Shown: positions 51,111-61,236, numbered from the stretch's first letter. The stretch is DNA of 64,000 bases from Strongylocentrotus droebachiensis (GCA_035222895.1 JAVYIG010002718.1:167384-231383); one strand, 5' to 3'. Numbers and translations are program-made. Notes: generated from the sequence alone by a model not told the origin.

Positions 51111-51344
51111 CTTCTTGGTCTCTCATCTCTCACAGAGTTACTTATAAAATATGAACCTGTAAGAAAACTGAGGTCACTGCAGGAAGACCTATATAATTAT
51201 TTCATACCTACGGTCAAAGCAAAGTGTTATGGTAAACAGGGTTGTGAGTATATTGCTGCCCCTGAACTATGGAATAGTATGATTATTGTAGGCCTCAGAC
51301 AAGCTGATACATTTCAAGAATTCAAAACTGTTCTAAAAACATAG
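51111..51344 (+). mobile_element. 3' end of a LINE reverse transcriptase frame
   Basis: An open frame ends in TAG at 51342-51344 and reads LLIKYEPVRKLRS, then VKAKCYGKQG, AAPELWNS and FQEFKTVLKT. The string of P-x-R-x-L-R-S, Y-G-x-x-G, A-A-P-x-L-W-N-S and F-K-x-x-L-K-T is the well-known C-terminal tail of ORF2 proteins from Jockey, CR1 and L2-like non-LTR retrotransposons. The domains upstream are missing, as in a 5'-truncated insertion. Two or three residues between the LWNS and LRQADTF segments look inserted relative to the usual spacing. An AT-rich tail follows. It is plus-strand, antisense to Eph. Confidence 0.8.
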
Positions 51345-52550
51345 TTGCACTAAGAAGTCCCATTACATTTTTGTATTTATTTTCTTTCTTTCTTACATTA
51401 TCAAAGGTATAATGTGCCATGTAAGAGCTGTTGTATTATTATTTGTGGTAATAGTATATATATAGTCTCTCTAGTTTAACAGACAAGAGAAGGTAGTAAG
51501 CCTACACACTTTGAATGGTCACAATGTTAATAATCAACTAAAGAAATAACTTGAACTGCTGTTTATTTGTTTAATTATCTTGTGGTAACACTGTGTGTTG
51601 AATCAAGCTCTTAAAGGGAATAGCATAGGTAATTCTCTTCATTATGCCTTCCTCGTTTTTTATTTTACATATTGGATCCATGTCTTTAACATATAATGGT
51701 ATGCCAATTTTTACATTTAATCATCGAGATCATCTCAGAATGAAATAGAGGATATTTCAAACTATATTTTCTTTCCTACTTTTTCCTAGTTATATCACCA
51801 TGTAACCCACTTTCATTTAGCCATTTCTATACGTTCAAAATTTGGTCAAGAATGAAACAGCAGAGGCAGTATTATCCTCAGCATACACAATACTAAATTA
51901 AGCAGATGGTAATAGCATACACGATGGAGACACCCTGAGACTAAAGAAAAATAATTCACCTAGCAGTGAACCCCTCCGTAATGTCACATACGCTTAGGCT
52001 CCGATCAGTGGCGGCGGCAAACAGATTCGCAGCGCGGTGCCAGAAGTGCATGCTTTTATCTCCCTCCTGCATTCATTTTGCATTATTTTTAGGCATAACA
52101 TAAACGCAGGAAACGCAGCCAGTCTCATCCTCCTTCTCCGACACCTCATCAGAATATTCGCAAGAGTCATTTTCCCCCGCTACTCCGAGATACTTCATAT
52201 TTTGAAGAGCATTATCATGAGAGAACCCCCCTTCGTCTCTTTCTTCTCAGTCAGGGAAGCAATCCCGTAGATTCATAACGGTCATAAATATGGCGTCTCG
52301 TATTTCTCTTCCACCGGCAGCCCAGGGGTCGCACAGTTTGGGGATTGTGCTCCAAAATAGAGAGAGAGAGAAAATGAGTGGATGGAGTTCACCACTGATC
52401 TGCGATTTTCCTATCATCTCAAAAATTATAAGTCTAATCATTCCAATCCTCCATATAGGCAAGTACTATGCACATAGCCATTGGTGTGTTTTGTTTAAAC
52501 ATGTCTTTCTGGGGTGTGCAAATTGTTGACAAACTAAACCAGGTTCATTA

Positions 52551-52640
52551 ATCCTTTTCTCATTATCATATTAAATGAAAATCCTTTTTTCATTATCATA
52601 TTAAATGAAAATCCTTTTCTCATTATCATATTAAATGAAA
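52551..52640. repeat. Three tandem copies of a 30-bp unit
   Basis: The units at 52551, 52581 and 52611 each read ATCCTTTTCTCATTATCATA plus ten more bases. The middle copy has one C to T change. A fourth partial unit begins with ATCCTATTTTC. Confidence 0.95.
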
Positions 52641-53159
52641 ATCCTATTTTCTACAGTAAGGGGTCATGGTGCCAAATGCTGACACCCATGGTGTAGATCG
52701 ATGTATGAAGTCCGCATAAATTACAGAGTGCAAAGCCAATTAACCAATCAATTATCTACTGGTCCTGTTCCCACAAGATTCCATCGTTAAAATCTATAAC
52801 CCCTGTGGTATGACAAAAATACCATGGACCTTTTTAACACTTGAACAGAGCGACAATATTATGTAAATTAATCTGATTTGCAACTGATTTGCATGATAAA
52901 TCAAATTCTTAAGAAATTAAATGTTGATGATCGGAGATAAGAGGTAACTATGTGATCTATTTTAATTTCCATTTTATTTTCTCATGCCAATGGGTGATTT
53001 CTGGTCAGATAACGACGAGTGAAGCTTAAATGATTCAAAATCGGACAAACAACATTTTGATGATGAATGATGTATAGTTGTGCATTCTATATGTCTGGTC
53101 AATTGTGGGCATTTCACAAACACAATACAAAATAGACGAGATAGACATTTAAGCGACCC

Positions 53160-53182
53160 ATCTTTTCTTTTCTTTTCTTTTC
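53160..53182. repeat. (TTTTC)n microsatellite
   Basis: Four to five TTTTC units in a row. Confidence 0.85.
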
Positions 53183-54590
53183 GATACACTGAGCCGCAAA
53201 ATAGCCATAGTGGAATGAATTTAGGGTTCCTTTGAATAACTGAATGAAAAACTGCACTGAAATGTGTTCCACTGCTCTCTCATAAAACGAACGACCGAGG
53301 AGAGCAAATAAATATGGTCATTTTCACAGTAAAGGGTGTAACTTTTCTCAAACAGGGTCAAAATTTCAAAATATGTTTTCATAATCATTTCTACTAAAAT
53401 TATTACAATAAATGTCTAAATTATGGATTTTTTTTGGTTCTGGAGCTTAAACTACATGAGAAACCTGGAAAAATAATGAACAACTGTGACAAATATGATA
53501 AATTTGAACAAAAACAACATTTTAATTCTATCAACTTTAATGACAACATTTGTTCTCCAAACATAATTCAATTGCAATTTTTCATTTGCTATTCTAATGT
53601 ACTTGAAGGCTTATAAAGCTTTTTTGGTCAAACTTATTTGGTCTTTAAAAAAATTCAATGTGTTTGTCAAATTCAAGACAAAATATGAATTTGACATTTA
53701 ATTTTTCAAATTTACCTATCTTCCAAGAGGGGGAGCAAAATAAAAATTATTCTACAAATACCATTCAGTGAGGGCTAATTACAATGTAAATTCCAAAGAA
53801 ATCGCATTTCAAATGAGGAAGTTGAAAATTTCTTATGTGTGTGTTTCGGAGGCTTCAGGTTAACAATCTTGCCTGTTTCGGAGGCTTCAATCATGTTAAC
53901 ATAAAATTTTGTCCATTACTTAGGTAACATATTAAGAAAAATTCAACTTAAACTGTTAATGATATGTTAAATTACTAATATAACACCTAAAACATTTGTT
54001 TACAGAGTGAAAATACTTGTTAATATACAGTATGGTAAATGTATGTTACAAATGATCTTTACTTAATACAATGAGCTTTTTGTTCAGTACGCAAACATTG
54101 CAAAGTCACTTAATAGAATCCATGAGGATTTCAAATCTGTGCTGATCTGTGCAGAAATATATTGTCCAGTATGTAATTTCAAGGGAAACCACTTTTTTGA
54201 TATCAAAGTTGAAACATTCAGGGAACATGTATAGGATCAGTTCAAAGTAGTGTTTCGGAGACTTCAAACATGTTAACACACTATATCGTCAACTACAAAG
54301 GCAATATACAAGGCAAAATTTAAACTTACTTTTGAATTTTTGATAAAATGTTGAACTGAAAGTAAAGTACTTAAAATAATTGTTCACATAGAAACCATTT
54401 ATGTTAATTCATAGCAATGTTTCATTACCCTTCACTTGCGTCTTTGTCATCATTTATTCTTAGTGCAAAGAATTAAATTTCTGCACAGTGGCTTCCACAA
54501 ACTTGTTTGGTATGTGTTATAACATTTACACAGATATTCATATATTTGAAACCAATAGCATGGTATTATTATTAACAGGTTTTTGTCCTA

Positions 54591-54606
54591 GAACACAATT
54601 GTGTTC
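54591..54606. repeat. 16-bp palindrome unique to transposon copy 2
   Basis: GAACACAATTGTGTTC is a perfect palindrome. At the same place copy 1 has only GAACGAC, so about 12 bp differ. A palindromic insertion is the kind of footprint left when a hAT-type element excises after hairpin formation, though this is only one explanation. Confidence 0.5.
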
Positions 54607-54718
54607 GACTTCTTATTTCAAAGAAATTTATCTGCCAACATGTCCAGTTCTTGTTCTTAAAAATTATAAAGGTAGGCTATGTCGGCTGGGGTCCTGGTTG
54701 GTAGAGTCATCTTCTGTA

Positions 54719-56353
54719 TTACATCTTTTTAGGCTGATGGGCTTCACGGTCCTCTGTAAATTCATACAGACCATTGCTGTTCCGGAGCATGAATTTGACT
54801 TTGTCATCAATCACAGCTTTTACCTAGTAGCAAAATAAGAATATAGCAAATACAAACTTTCATTAAAACACAGAAAAACAGCTTTCAGAATCCATTTCAC
54901 TTCCTTGAAATATCTCACAGTCCTTTATTTTATTGAATTCACCCTGTTAACTTTGTTCAGTACCACAACACCTGCTCATATACATTTTAGAAATATCTTT
55001 TTGTCTAAGTATTTCTCAGATAAAGAAAGTTGATCCTGTTAAATATTTTTTTAATAATCCGAGATCTAACATGGGTAATACTTACAAGAGCTATGAAAAC
55101 CACCCCATTTGTAGTCCTGCTGCTAGATGAAGGTGCATCAAAATATATGGCCACATAATCGCTCACATTGATCCTGTAATTGGAGAAGAAAATAGGAAAT
55201 TAGCGGTTTGTACTGGACAGAACAATGTTAATACATATATCTGAGCTTGGACACTAAAAACAATCTTTTATTTTTTATTTTAGAAGTACATCTTGAATGT
55301 ATATTTGCATGTGCATTACATAATATCTTATTATTTATCCATGTGTTGTTTAAGAATTAGTTCAGTAGTCTATATGGGCACCATCACTAAGGATGCTTAA
55401 TGTGTACATTACACAAATCTTTAAGTACAAATTAATGACAGACTTGTTTTAATCTGTTCAAAATTGTAATATGAACAAGGATTCCATTCATTGTTACTGG
55501 TTTACCATTGTGCATAGCCATAGACCTGTACATGTATATGTACACATATCAGGAGTCTAATTTAAACATTCGGTACTGAGGCAAACCTTATGGGGTCAGG
55601 TGACATCCAAATATAAGTTGGTTTATGTTTATGTGCAGGGCTGCATACAACTCATAATTTGTTATAAATATATTTCATAGATTTTTAAATATTTTACACT
55701 AATTTTCTCAGACCTGCTTAGCTCCACCCTAAATAAATGCTCCAGATTTCATTCATCTATCTGTTAATCATTAGTGAGCTAACAAGAGAAATTGTTATGT
55801 AACTTTCTCCAGCTCAGCACATGCTCACAAATACCTCCATGTTACCTTTCTTTTCCTGGTGATGCTACACCACTTCTGACATAGCAACTCATATGTTGGT
55901 ATTGTATGGTCTATCGTAAACAGGTGATCAGCTCTGGTTAAGCAATAATACATACATGTACCACTGTCTCTTGTTAGCTCACTAATGATTTACAGATGAT
56001 GTCACAAGATGAATGAGATTTGGAGCATTTTTCTAGGCTGCACATCAACAGGAATCAAACTATATTTGGATGTCACCCGATCTTTCAAACCACAAACATT
56101 GATAATGATAAAGGTACATGTACAATGTACAATACAGATTGTAACTAGGCCTCACTATATTTTTAGTGACAAATCTAAACTTTAAATACTTTCACACATC
56201 AGTTCCATTACAATAACCCATTAAAAAAAAAAGGTACAAGTTAAGTAATTTAAGGACAAAATATACAGTTCTTACCTCTATATTATTGTGGATAACAGTA
56301 AGGAAATGAGAGAACTGTCTGCAGTGTTCATGCCTGTCTGGAAGTGATGCTAT
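54719..56353 (-). CDS. Four-exon open gene fragment inside transposon copy 2
   Basis: Exons lie at 56276-56353 (78 bp), 55846-55910 (65 bp), 55086-55173 (88 bp) and 54719-54823 (105 bp, ending TAA). They join into 112 codons including the stop, without an internal stop, and every junction has AG and GT in phase. Upstream of the first exon an in-frame TAG shows that translation must enter by splicing, or else start later. Visible segments are DRHEHCRQFS, YQHMSCYVRSG, DYVAIYFDAP and VKFMLRNSNGLYEFTED. No family is recognised. It may be the C-terminal part of the element's own protein or a captured host fragment. The 5' part seems to be lost, possibly at the SINE insertion about 70 bp upstream. 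Confidence 0.5.
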
Positions 56354-56420
56354 CTAGTATCAGATGTTTCTAGCACATGTTGCTGTAACCTTGTCAATAT
56401 CTTCATGATCTTCATGGTCT

Positions 56421-56672
56421 ATTGTCGTGGACAAGGTCTGCAGTTCAAGTCCTGCTGCGGCACTAATGTCCTTTGGCAAGACATTAATCTACATTTGCCA
56501 CACTCGACCCAGGTGAGGTAAATTGGGTACCTGGCAGGAATTAATTCCTTGAAATGCTTAAGCGCCGTAATGGAAGCCATGCTAAAGCCGGGGTAATAAT
56601 TTCCAAATTTGGAAGCGCATAGAGACGTTCAATATGTGCTACACAAGAACCAAATATTATTATTATTATTCC
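56421..56672 (+). mobile_element. tRNA-derived SINE nested in transposon copy 2
   Basis: It matches the SINE of copy 1, here with a better preserved CAGTTCAAGTCCTGC box-B-like segment, AATTGGGTACCTGGCAGG and an ATT-repeat tail with one or two more units. The shared insertion site places it in the common ancestor of both 4.9-kb copies. Confidence 0.7.
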
Positions 56673-59105
56673 ATTGTCTTAAAAGGGGTTGTACACACTG
56701 CTTCCCTAACATTTCTAGAGGGTTCTTGCCCACCAAATTTCTCTCCTACTGTTACAAATGGTCCTTGGATGGCATGGCCTATGCTATTTGATCCTAAGGG
56801 GTTGGCAAAGGGCATGATAAATGTTGTTAACACTAAATGAAGCCTCCGAAACAAATTAGATAAATATTATGGATGTCTTATAATTTGGGAAAATATAGTG
56901 ATTCATTTTAATACTTTATATATTAAAATATTCATAAAGCTTGGAAGATTTATATGTATTAACTTTTTTATTATTTGGTGAATGATTCTTACATTATCAA
57001 GGTTTGAAACAGGTGAATACTCCTATTACTGGTGTAAAATTTCTTTCTGAAATACTGACTACTTGTAAATCATTAAAATATAAAAAGCTAATAACATCTA
57101 ACACATTCCTGTACTTTATTAGACCAAAACCAAACATAAAATAGGAAAACTGTAAACAAACCCCTATCTATAAAACCACAATAGCCAAAAATATGGTGTT
57201 AACTACAGTTTGAAGCCTCCGAAACAAGTTTTTTTGGTTATTAGTAAGTCTTGAAAAAAATTAACTGGATATCTATTTACTTTCAACTTCAAGGGAGCCT
57301 GCACATCCTAACATATGATTGCCATGCAGATTTAACATGAAACACATTGGTCTAGGTATTTAAAAAATGAAAAATAATCTTTTTGCTGTTTCGGAGGCTT
57401 CAAGTGTTTCGGAGGCTTCAAGTGCTAACGGAAAGTTTGTATTGTCTGTTATTCTTTAACAGTGGGAAATATCTCAGCTATTTATTGACAAGTGATTTAG
57501 GGGTCCTAATGCTACATTTTGATATAATGATTGGATAAGTTCCTATATTCATATTTGTACAAGCTCTCTGAATAGTTTGTTTCGGAGGCTTCAATTCAGC
57601 TAACGGAAAAATGGCTCGACTCAGTCAAGCTTTTAAAAAATTCTTACAAGCAACATGATCAGACAAATTTTGTCATTAGTTGGAAGTATAGATATCAAGT
57701 GTTATATCAAGAACAATTGAAATGGTAGAAAGCACTTTACAAACCAGAGCTCTTCCCATGAAGTTTGTTAACTATTGTTAACGGAAAATGAAGTCTCCGA
57801 AACGACAAATAACAACACTCTGTTCTCAAAAAAAGAGGAGCCGTCACAGTTTAAACTTCTTTGGCACTTTACATTGAACATCTAACTTCACATTCTGCAT
57901 AACAAAAACAATCCTCACTGTTCCTGAAAAAAATGCAGGGCTTTACAAAAATGTCTATGTATTTTGTGTACATCAAAAGGGTCACATTTAGGGTACTTAT
58001 GTGCTTGCCAAAATTTAACGAAGTAATCCCTGAAGAAGCTTATGCTACCCAAGGTAGCACTCAAGTAGGTTACTCATATGCCAAAATATCTTTGAATTCT
58101 GTAGCTTTATGAGATCACTAGAGACAAAAATGTCCAAATTTCAAAGTTACACCCTTTACCGTGAAAATGACCATATATGAAATGAAAATGGTGGAACACA
58201 CTGTGGTTTTGTAGCATTCATTCTTTATTGGTTAAGCCTTTAAAAGCTTTGGCCTTTAGCCCTTTCTACCAGGGCTAACAATACAAATGAGATAGGGAAA
58301 GAATCAACCTTTCAGTTTGATACGGCAGCATATACAATGTAGCTCCTTTTTAGTTCAAAAGGTGATTGACTTGCTTTTTAAAAAGGGGGGCAACGAGGGC
58401 TATGAAGGGTTAGCCCATTTACCTGGGGCACAGTAAACTGTCAGAGACCATTAATTATTACAAATTAATTTGCAAAGCATGAGTTACCAAATTGCATGAT
58501 CTGTGTCAAGTTATGCAAGATGAATAATACAAGATTATAATTAGCAATCGCGTAATTTTGACCATGTCTACAAAAAGCATTTGACTAGATTATTTGGTTT
58601 TATTAGGTGTAAAAACATTAAAACAGATAGGTGTGTAATTTATCTATGAAGTAATTTGGGGGTGAGCTTTTGCAATTTTATATTCTTTTGGTATAATAAG
58701 GGCATTTGAGAGTAAAATTGTAATTGTACAATGTCATTTTTATTTCCTCAAGTCAAGGCTCAAACAATTACAAAACTGTAATGGGGTCAAAAACTAAAGG
58801 TCATTGAAAAATATATATTTCATATTCATAATATTTTTCATAAATTTGGATCAAGCATAGTGCAAAAAGAACAACTAGAATAACATTTAGAACGGAATAA
58901 GAGGTAATATTATTTCAATATGATTTTGCCTATTAATTTCACTACACCATCTGTTACTTTTTAAGACTAATACATGTCCCATTTTAATAAAACTGACTTC
59001 AATAGAAAAAGACTAACTAAAAAAGTAAAAAATAAATAGAACTTTTTGAGTTGCAAATATTCTAGATCTAGAAGATAAATTTTACTAGATCCAAGATTTG
59101 TTTGT

Positions 59106-59435
59106 TTGAAAAGTCATTTCTTCTTGTTGAAATCAAGAAATCATAACTGGAATCTAAAGAAAACATATTTATCTGTCATATTTCGTATCTTGACCGCAAA
59201 GAAAATGAGTTTTGACAGCCGCAGGGCGAAAGATCTAGAATATAACGGAACCCCCGCTAAACAGCTACACTCTGGCCGCCTCCTCGCCCGGCGTAACACG
59301 GACCAGCTCGGCGGGCAGTCCATGACTGTCCCCGCCGGTCTACCAGATAACACCACAGCAAACAGCGTCTTCTTTCTTTACCGTTTGAATTGTTCAACAA
59401 GACCAAAAACTCCCCTCGGCAATCATTTCATTTGA
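59106..59435 (+). other. CG-rich open stretch in Eph intron 1
   Basis: A frame of about 109 codons is open across a block at 59200-59345 that is clearly richer in C, G and CpG than its surroundings. No known domain is visible in either strand's translation. It begins about 550 bp downstream of the Eph exon 1 donor, so a CpG-rich regulatory element in the proximal first intron is at least as likely as a gene. Confidence 0.2.
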
Positions 59436-59981
59436 TTGAATCATATCTTAGGAAGAAGGGCTTTTCATAATAAAAAGGAAGTGTCTGAATTATCATGATT
59501 ATGTTCCGTAAACACGTTTTGACTAGAGGAAAATAAAATAAATATTAATCATTCTTTTAAAAAAAAAGTTTGGTAACGTCTGATAATGTCGGGCGTTCAA
59601 CGACCCCAAATTTATCAGTGTATTGGTTTTGGACGGGTGTCTCGGTGCCAAACGATGCCGGTGCATCGGGCAGACGCTTAGTGGAAGAAAAAGTCGATAA
59701 ACGGTGTTTGGAATGTAGACCTATTCCAAAGCGTGTTCCTAATCATGAAAGTTTTCTTTGCCAAATTAACCATGATAAACCAATTATCAAGAAAGTCTAG
59801 ACGAGATAGCATTCATCCAGATTTAGATGCAACGCGATAAGATAGGCGAAAGTCGGAGAAGATTAAAATGGGTAGCGAGAGTCAAAAACTTCGAAAGTTT
59901 GGGGTGGTCAAGAAAATTTGGACTGGCCGATTTCCCCCCAAACTTTCACAAAACCCTACGAATATAAACAAGAAAACTCAC

Positions 59982-60048
59982 CTTCTTTTGCATATGAAGT
60001 CCATGCACACAAAACAATAAATATAATACAATTCCGTAAATTATCCAT
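59982..60048 (-). CDS. Eph: Eph receptor exon 1: start codon and signal peptide
   Basis: ATG at 60048-60046 opens 22 codons and one base before a GAAG|GTGAGT donor. The residues are a classic signal peptide: MDNLRN, a hydrophobic core IIFIVLCAW and a TSYA cleavage site, with processing expected after Ala20. The leftover G joins TT of exon 2 to give valine, producing KEVKLYDS, the usual E-V start of mature Eph receptors. The start has A at -3 and G at +4, a favourable context. An upstream six-residue frame (ATG at 60096-60094, stop at 60078-60076) lies 27 bases before it. The exon is far too short to be seen by length and was found by phase, signal peptide and continuity. Confidence 0.85.
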
Positions 60049-60330
60049 ATTGGAAAGAGTAAATCCGAGATGTTTTCAAGAAATAAAATAAGTCATTCTC
60101 TCCTCTCCGTAACGAAGCACACACGCCGATCGCTATACCAATAATAATTCACCTGTAAAAGTGTGATGGGGGCTCGCAGTGATGTTCTCGCATCCATGTG
60201 CATACGCATACACAACTCTACCAAAGTGATTGGACGAGTTCATTAGTGTGCGGGGGTGCGTGCATGGCTTCAGGAGAAGCTCGTGATCTCATTCGGAAAT
60301 ACAACGGTTTTCTAACGGTCCTCTGGAAGT
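60049..60330 (-). promoter_or_regulatory. Putative 5' UTR and promoter region of Eph
   Basis: Upstream of the start codon on the minus strand is a mixed, CpG-containing region. A CCAAT box (plus-strand ATTGG at 60229-60233) lies about 180 bp from the ATG. A short upstream ATG frame lies at 60076-60096. A possible acceptor, TTTTACAG, ends at 60153, so the 5' UTR may itself be spliced and the true promoter may lie further right. No TATA box is convincing. Confidence 0.35.
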
Positions 60331-61002
60331 GAGCCCTCAACGTTAACGCAAATTTCACTTTTCGAAAAGTGTCGGACTTCAAAAATCATCTTTTTTGCTT
60401 TTGTAATGCTCTTAAAGAATATTTATAAAAGCGAAAGCATGAAGTTAACAAAGTATCAAAACACTTGCTCGTTATGATTGTTATAATTATCATTATAATT
60501 ACACTGTTAATTACACTGTTATAAATTATTTTATGAATTTTAAAGCAATTAAAAGGTTTTAACATTATTGCTAAATATTATGTCCGTTAGCATTTATATA
60601 ATAAGAGTATCTCACTGGAATATATGCAGTTGTGTAATCTATCTGTAGATATTTACGTGAAATATTTATAACTTCTATATTTAGTTATAGCTGCTTTCAT
60701 TGATTGTTATATACCTCACTTAAGAAATCCAGCCATCTGATTGGTCGAATTGCATTCATAAACTTCAACTGTTCCTGTAAAATTCCCGGTAACCATGCAT
60801 AAACATTTCAATATTTTTTAATAACCATGGTTACTCCATGGTTACCCCATAGGTTTACATGTTAAATATCTTCCGCTTGGAGCCAGAAGGGAGGAGCTTT
60901 GTAAAACTAAATGTATGTACACCTTGTACAGTACATGTCATACAGAAATGTGATGTGAAATGAAAAATATTTTTTATTTTTTATTTTTTAGTCTATTTTT
61001 TT
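60331..61002. other. AT-rich upstream stretch with one hairpin-family arm
   Basis: No gene is seen. GCTTGGAGCCAGAAGGGAGG at 60874-60893 is a single arm of the GAGCCAGAAGGG hairpin family without a clear partner. CCATGGTTACTCCATGGTTACCCC near 60826 is a short direct repeat. Confidence 0.5.
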
Positions 61003-61236
61003 TCGGCATATAAAAGTATTAATGACTGCTTTATTTTTTTTCGGCATATAAAAGTATTAATGACTGCTTTAATATTCGAGAAATAGTTGTTTTCATACGC
61101 TCTCGGGAAGGTTACAATTGGGCTATTCCCCTCGGCAAGCCTCGGGGAATAGCACAATTCTAACCTTCCCTTGAGCGTAATAAAACAACTATTTCTCTCA
61201 AAGCAGTCATTAATACTATATTATATCAAATGCCGG
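61003..61236. repeat. Long palindromic element with a 38-bp direct repeat
   Basis: TCGGCATATAAAAGTATTAA and the following TGACTGCTTTA occur at 61003 and again at 61041. From 61041 to about 61131 the sequence is matched in inverted form by about 61143-61236, including GAGAAATAGTTGTTTT, GGGAAGGTTA and GCTATTCCCC facing their complements. The loop is about a dozen bases. This is the structure of a foldback or palindromic MITE. Confidence 0.8.

Larger units (their letters stand above)
53315..58173. mobile_element. 4.9-kb terminal-inverted-repeat DNA transposon, copy 2
   Basis: It starts TGGTCATTTTCAC and ends with the inverted form, with TA on both sides, exactly as copy 1 at 34651-39551. Colinear matching is continuous from end to end, with scattered substitutions and small indels. 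It has the same orientation, nine motifs, nested SINE and four exons. Because intact ends and flanking TA are present at both loci, these are two separate insertions and not a duplication of a larger genomic block; the flanks outside the ends do not match. Total length is 4859 bp against 4901 bp for copy 1. Confidence 0.87.
44433..59981 (-). other. Eph intron 1, about 15.5 kb
   Basis: The intron runs from the GAAG|GTGAGT donor of exon 1 to the CTGCAG acceptor of exon 2. It contains the second 4.9-kb element, a LINE 3' end, a 30-bp triple repeat and several poly-C or poly-G runs. The stretches 44433-48718, 48845-51110, 51345-52550, 52641-53159 and 58174-59981 hold no supported gene. CG-richer islands occur at 45000-45240, 46000-46150, 46900-47250, 51960-52340 and 59200-59345. 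First introns often carry enhancers, so these are reasonable places to look, but the sequence alone does not show function. Confidence 0.85.
21662..60048 (-). other. Eph: Eph receptor gene, 5' part (exons 1-3)
   Basis: Three minus-strand exons at 59982-60048, 44347-44432 and 21662-22328 splice into one frame of 273 codons plus one base. Exon 1 ends in phase 1 (GAA G), exon 2 starts with TT to complete a valine codon and ends in phase 0, and exon 3 starts in phase 0 and ends in phase 1. The joined product has a signal peptide, a full ephrin-binding domain and the beginning of the cysteine-rich region. The short exon 2 followed by an exon 3 of nearly 670 bp matches the layout known for vertebrate EPH genes. 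The remainder of the receptor is beyond the left edge. Whether the organism has one or several Eph genes cannot be told here. Confidence 0.9.

Noticed and set aside
34770..54838. Short plus-strand frames within the two 4.9-kb elements
   Set aside because: They lie antisense to or outside the spliced exons and are not kept between copies except by sequence identity.
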